From Candidatus Collierbacteria bacterium (lineage in GTDB: Bacteria > Patescibacteriota > Microgenomatia > UBA1400 > MFAQ01): DNA of 7,994 bases. A model generated the notes under the pieces. It ran no database searches. It was not told where the DNA came from and worked only from the letters and a program-made list of their open reading frames with translations. The stretch is from the NCBI GenBank assembly GCA_023245265.1, contig JAHFKQ010000004.1, positions 22,148-30,141 on the forward strand, written 5' to 3'. Of the stretch, positions 5,566 through 7,994 are shown one piece after another (position 1 is the stretch's first letter; each line of letters starts with the position of its first letter). The position numbers and the translations under genes are program-made.

Positions 5566-6591
5566 ATGGATATTCTACTGGGCGTTTTAATCATTTCTTT
5601 CATCGTCCACGGATTTGCCATTGTGCCTTTTATTAATTTTCTTTATCAGCTGAAGTTCTTTAAGAATCGCTCGGCCGTCGCCAAAGAAAAAACCGATGAA
5701 GCCTCGGTCCATATCCGTTCCAAGGCCAGGACTCCGGAGGGTGGGGGTTTACTTATCCTGATTATCACCAGTTTAATTTTTTCTTTTAGTCTGCCCATCA
5801 TGAAGTATCTCGGTTTCGAGATTACTCATGTTTATCCGATCAATGACGAGATCAATATTATCTTTTTCACCTTTATTGCCTTTGGTCTACTTGGTCTTTA
5901 TGACGACATCATCAAATTTTTTGAGCTGGATCGGGAAGAAGGTTATACGGGTTTAAAAACCCGCTACAAATTTTTGCTTCAAGGCTTACTGGGCCTCATT
6001 ATCGGCGCCATGATGTTTATTAATCTAGGCATCGATATTATTCACATCCCTTTTATCGGTGTAATTCATTTTGGTTTTTGGTTTATTCCGGTGGCGGCCT
6101 TCCTGGTCGTCACTTTTGCTAATGCGATCAATATCACCGATGGTATGGATGGTTTGGCTTCCGGCTTATTGATGATCTCTTTGTTTGGTTTTCTGATGCT
6201 CTCTACTTCGATTCTGGATACACCCTTATCCATCTTTATCGCTCTTTGGCTGGGAGGACTGATTGCCTTTCTTTACTTTAATGTCTTTCCCGCCAGACTA
6301 TTCCTGGGAGATGTCGGGGCCCTGGCCTTTGGCGCAACTTTTGCGACAGTCGGGATTCTGACCGGCAAAGTCATTGCTCTCATGATTATTGGTTTACCTT
6401 TCTTGATTGACGGCTTTAGTAGTCTTCTTCAAATTTTGTGGGTCAAATTCTTTCACCGCCGTCTTTTCCCCATCGCACCACTGCACTACTATCTCTTGAA
6501 AATTGGCTGGTCCGAACCAAAAATCGTTCAACGAGCTTGGTTGGTCGGAATTATGCTCGTTATCTTCGGTATCTGGTTAGCGATCATTTAA
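5566..6591 (+). CDS. mraY: Phospho-N-acetylmuramoyl-pentapeptide transferase
   Basis: MraY moves phospho-MurNAc-pentapeptide from UDP to undecaprenyl phosphate on the inner membrane face, making lipid I. The 341-residue protein is polytopic, about ten membrane segments as in the family. Motifs in order are TPEGGG (56-61, usually TPTMGG), GLYDDIIK with the metal-related Asp pair (113-114), NAINITDGMDGLASG (186-200, with Asp192 and Asp195), FPARLFLGDVGALAFGA (241-257, Asp249), and APLHYYLLKIGWSEPKIVQRAW (304-325). The last normally reads PLHHHFE..GW.E: only His307 of the HHH triad is kept, the others being Tyr308 and Tyr309. A related polyprenyl-phosphate sugar-phosphate transferase (WecA-like) is the alternative, but the GWSEPKIVQRAW ending and the dcw location support MraY. 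ATG 5566 directly abuts the dgkA stop; no Shine-Dalgarno. Confidence 0.93.
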   Translation: MDILLGVLIISFIVHGFAIVPFINFLYQLKFFKNRSAVAKEKTDEASVHIRSKARTPEGGGLLILIITSLIFSFSLPIMKYLGFEITHVYPINDEINIIFFTFIAFGLLGLYDDIIKFFELDREEGYTGLKTRYKFLLQGLLGLIIGAMMFINLGIDIIHIPFIGVIHFGFWFIPVAAFLVVTFANAINITDGMDGLASGLLMISLFGFLMLSTSILDTPLSIFIALWLGGLIAFLYFNVFPARLFLGDVGALAFGATFATVGILTGKVIALMIIGLPFLIDGFSSLLQILWVKFFHRRLFPIAPLHYYLLKIGWSEPKIVQRAWLVGIMLVIFGIWLAII

Positions 6592-6592
6592 T

Positions 6593-7666
6593 ATGAAGCT
6601 TAGGCCGTCGCCTTCTTTGCCTCTAAGTATTCTGCTTTCCGGTATTTTGGTCGCCTGTTTCGGTCTCATAGCTATCTATGATGCTTCGGTTATCGATGCT
6701 TTCCGTACTTTTGGGGATAAATTTCATTACATCAAGCAACAATCTCTATGGCTTGGGGTCGGCATTCTGGCCGCTCTCATTACGGCGAATATCCCGGTTA
6801 CTTGGATCAAAAAAAATGTCACGGTCATTTACGGTTTCACCTTAATGTTAATGTTTCTGGTTCTGATACCGGGGATTGGTTCCAAATTGCTCGGGGCCAG
6901 ACGCTGGCTGATTTTTGGGCCGGTTGTTTTTCAGCCGTCTGAACTTTTGAAAATTACCCTGGCCATTTATTTGGCTCGTTGGCTGGAAACAGATAAAAAC
7001 TTAAAACAATTTTTGGCTCTTGTTGGTCTCAACATTTTGTTAATCATGCTTCAACCCGATTTGGGTACAGCCATTATTACCATTGGGATGGCTTTTATGA
7101 TTTACTATTTATCGGGGGCCAAACTGAAAGAAATTTTCGCTTTCTGTGCTGTCCTCTTCGCGGCCACAGCGGTCTTAATTTTGGCCTCACCGTATCGTTT
7201 AAATCGGGTGCAAACTTTTATGGACCCAACTCAAGATCCTTTGGGTACTTCTTATCACATCAATCAAGTCTTGTATGGTTTGGGTTCGGGTGGTCTGTAT
7301 GGAGTGGGCTTAGGAATGTCGCGTCAGAAGTATGCCTACCTGCCCGAAGCCACCACCGACTCCATCTTTGTTATCATTGCCGAAGAGTTTGGCTTCTTTG
7401 GAAGTACTATACTGGTATTGTTGTTGGCCGGTCTGCTTTCTGCTTCGCTGAAGGTCGCTTTGGCCGCCGATGATAAATTTGATAAACTACTGGCTAGCGG
7501 CATCTCTTTATTATTTTTGATACAAATATTGGTCAATCTTAGTTCTATGGTAGCTCTCATTCCACTTACGGGTGTGCCACTACCTTTTATTTCTTACGGA
7601 GGTTCTTCTCTGGTAACCAACTTTTTGGCTCTCGGACTACTCATCAATATAGCCAAACGCGTATGA
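6593..7666 (+). CDS. ftsW: Septal peptidoglycan glycosyltransferase FtsW (SEDS family)
   Basis: FtsW polymerises lipid II into septal glycan strands together with FtsI. The 357-residue protein has about ten membrane segments and the SEDS hallmarks: GARRWLIFGPVVFQPSELLKI (101-121), LQPDLGTA (153-160), the large extracytoplasmic loop with LNRVQTFMDPTQDPLGTSYH (203-222) and GLGMSRQKYAYLPEATTDSIF (239-259), AEEFGFFG (263-270), and PLPFISYGGSSL (329-340). Asp256 in TTDS matches the Asp essential for catalysis in RodA and FtsW (usually TDFIF, here TDSIF). RodA has the same fold; the location between mraY and a murG-like gene favours FtsW. It begins one base after the mraY stop and its TGA stop overlaps the next start (ATGA), with no Shine-Dalgarno. 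Confidence 0.96.
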   Translation: MKLRPSPSLPLSILLSGILVACFGLIAIYDASVIDAFRTFGDKFHYIKQQSLWLGVGILAALITANIPVTWIKKNVTVIYGFTLMLMFLVLIPGIGSKLLGARRWLIFGPVVFQPSELLKITLAIYLARWLETDKNLKQFLALVGLNILLIMLQPDLGTAIITIGMAFMIYYLSGAKLKEIFAFCAVLFAATAVLILASPYRLNRVQTFMDPTQDPLGTSYHINQVLYGLGSGGLYGVGLGMSRQKYAYLPEATTDSIFVIIAEEFGFFGSTILVLLLAGLLSASLKVALAADDKFDKLLASGISLLFLIQILVNLSSMVALIPLTGVPLPFISYGGSSLVTNFLALGLLINIAKRV

Positions 7667-7994
7667 AACCCCTGATACTTTTTACCGGCGGCCATCACAA
7701 CAGTGCTCTGGTCATTGCTAAGATTCTTCAGAAAGAAGGCTATCGGATAATTTGGATCGGTCATAAATTTACCGCCAAGAATGAAAAAAGTCTCTCGGCC
7801 GAATTTCAGGAAGTTACCCGTTCCGGACTCAAATTTCTTGAGCTTAAAGCCGGGAAGTTTTATCGAAAGACGGATCCTTTGGAATGGTTAAAAATTATCT
7901 TCGGTTTTTTTCAAGCCTTTATTTATCTAATTCTTCATCGGCCGGCGCTTATTTATTCTTCAGGAGGTTACTTGGCTGTCCCCGTCGTCATCTC
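7663..7994 (+). CDS. murG: MurG-like UDP-GlcNAc transferase, 5' part (runs off the window)
   Basis: MurG adds GlcNAc to lipid I to make lipid II at the inner membrane face. Only the first 110 codons are visible, and the frame is open to the end. The N-terminal Rossmann half of a GT-B glycosyltransferase is apparent: strand MKPLILFTGGHHNSALVIAK, helix, then IIWIGHK (29-35), LKFLELKAGKFYRKT (56-70), a hydrophobic helix with GFFQAFIYLI (71-90 region) and PALIYSSGGYLAVPVVI (94-110), close to MurG's 'PDvv.gfGGY.s.P'. The glycine loop is unusual: GGHHNSAL where classical MurG has GGTGGHxxPAL. The start is fixed by the ATGA overlap with ftsW and by the family's opening strand. An Alg14-like or other GT-B transferase cannot be excluded without the C-terminal donor site, but synteny after ftsW supports MurG. 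Confidence 0.8.
   Translation, partial: MKPLILFTGGHHNSALVIAKILQKEGYRIIWIGHKFTAKNEKSLSAEFQEVTRSGLKFLELKAGKFYRKTDPLEWLKIIFGFFQAFIYLILHRPALIYSSGGYLAVPVVI

Noticed and set aside
7664..7666. TGA read as glycine, as in Gracilibacteria and SR1
   Set aside because: TGA ends ftsW right after its conserved last membrane segment and ends the minus-strand gene five bases before a terminator, so it acts as a stop.
1..7994. CRISPR array, insertion sequence, tRNA or prophage signal
   Set aside because: No regularly spaced repeats, transposase, integrase, attachment repeats or tRNA-like cloverleaf were found; the window is filled with housekeeping genes.

Overview
The window is a compact stretch of bacterial chromosome carrying the front half of a division and cell wall (dcw) cluster: mraZ, rsmH, an ftsL-like gene, ftsI, dgkA, mraY, ftsW and the start of a murG-like gene, all on the + strand. 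Upstream lie the 3' part of recO, an unrecognised membrane-anchored protein gene, and a small gene on the minus strand. Several traits point to a Patescibacteria/CPR lineage, probably Microgenomates-like: very tight gene packing, almost no Shine-Dalgarno sequences, a short RecO, a GTG-started FtsL-like protein overlapping rsmH, and a MurG-like protein with a GGHH-type N-terminus. This lineage is an inference from gene style, not from a marker comparison. TGA is used as a stop (ftsW and the minus-strand gene), so the glycine-UGA code of some CPR groups does not apply here.

Layout. Positions 1-1352 hold a + strand pair, partial recO and a 289-residue protein with one N-terminal membrane segment, ending at a perfect 12-bp-stem hairpin (1370-1399) that can terminate from both sides. 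Facing them on the minus strand is an 89-codon gene (1405-1674) with a near-consensus extended -10 promoter, a strong Shine-Dalgarno and that shared terminator. Positions 1675-1852 are a divergent regulatory region: the minus-strand promoter, a 13-bp palindrome, a + strand promoter, and two direct repeats 10 bp apart at the predicted transcription start that look like MraZ operator boxes.

From 1853 to the window end the + strand genes overlap by a few bases or sit 0-3 bases apart, except for the 35-base rsmH/ftsL overlap and a 26-base A-rich gap before dgkA. Translation of most of them probably depends on coupling.

Together the operon encodes a likely autoregulator (MraZ), a 16S rRNA methyltransferase (RsmH), the septal synthase FtsW with its transpeptidase partner FtsI and a small FtsL-type scaffold, and the lipid-linked precursor steps: a DgkA-family kinase that may supply undecaprenyl phosphate, MraY making lipid I, and a MurG-like enzyme making lipid II. 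The Mur ligases and ftsQ that often sit between these genes elsewhere are absent from the visible part. The main oddities are the minus-strand expression cassette, the candidate MraZ operator, the altered MraY histidine motif, and dgkA placed directly before mraY.
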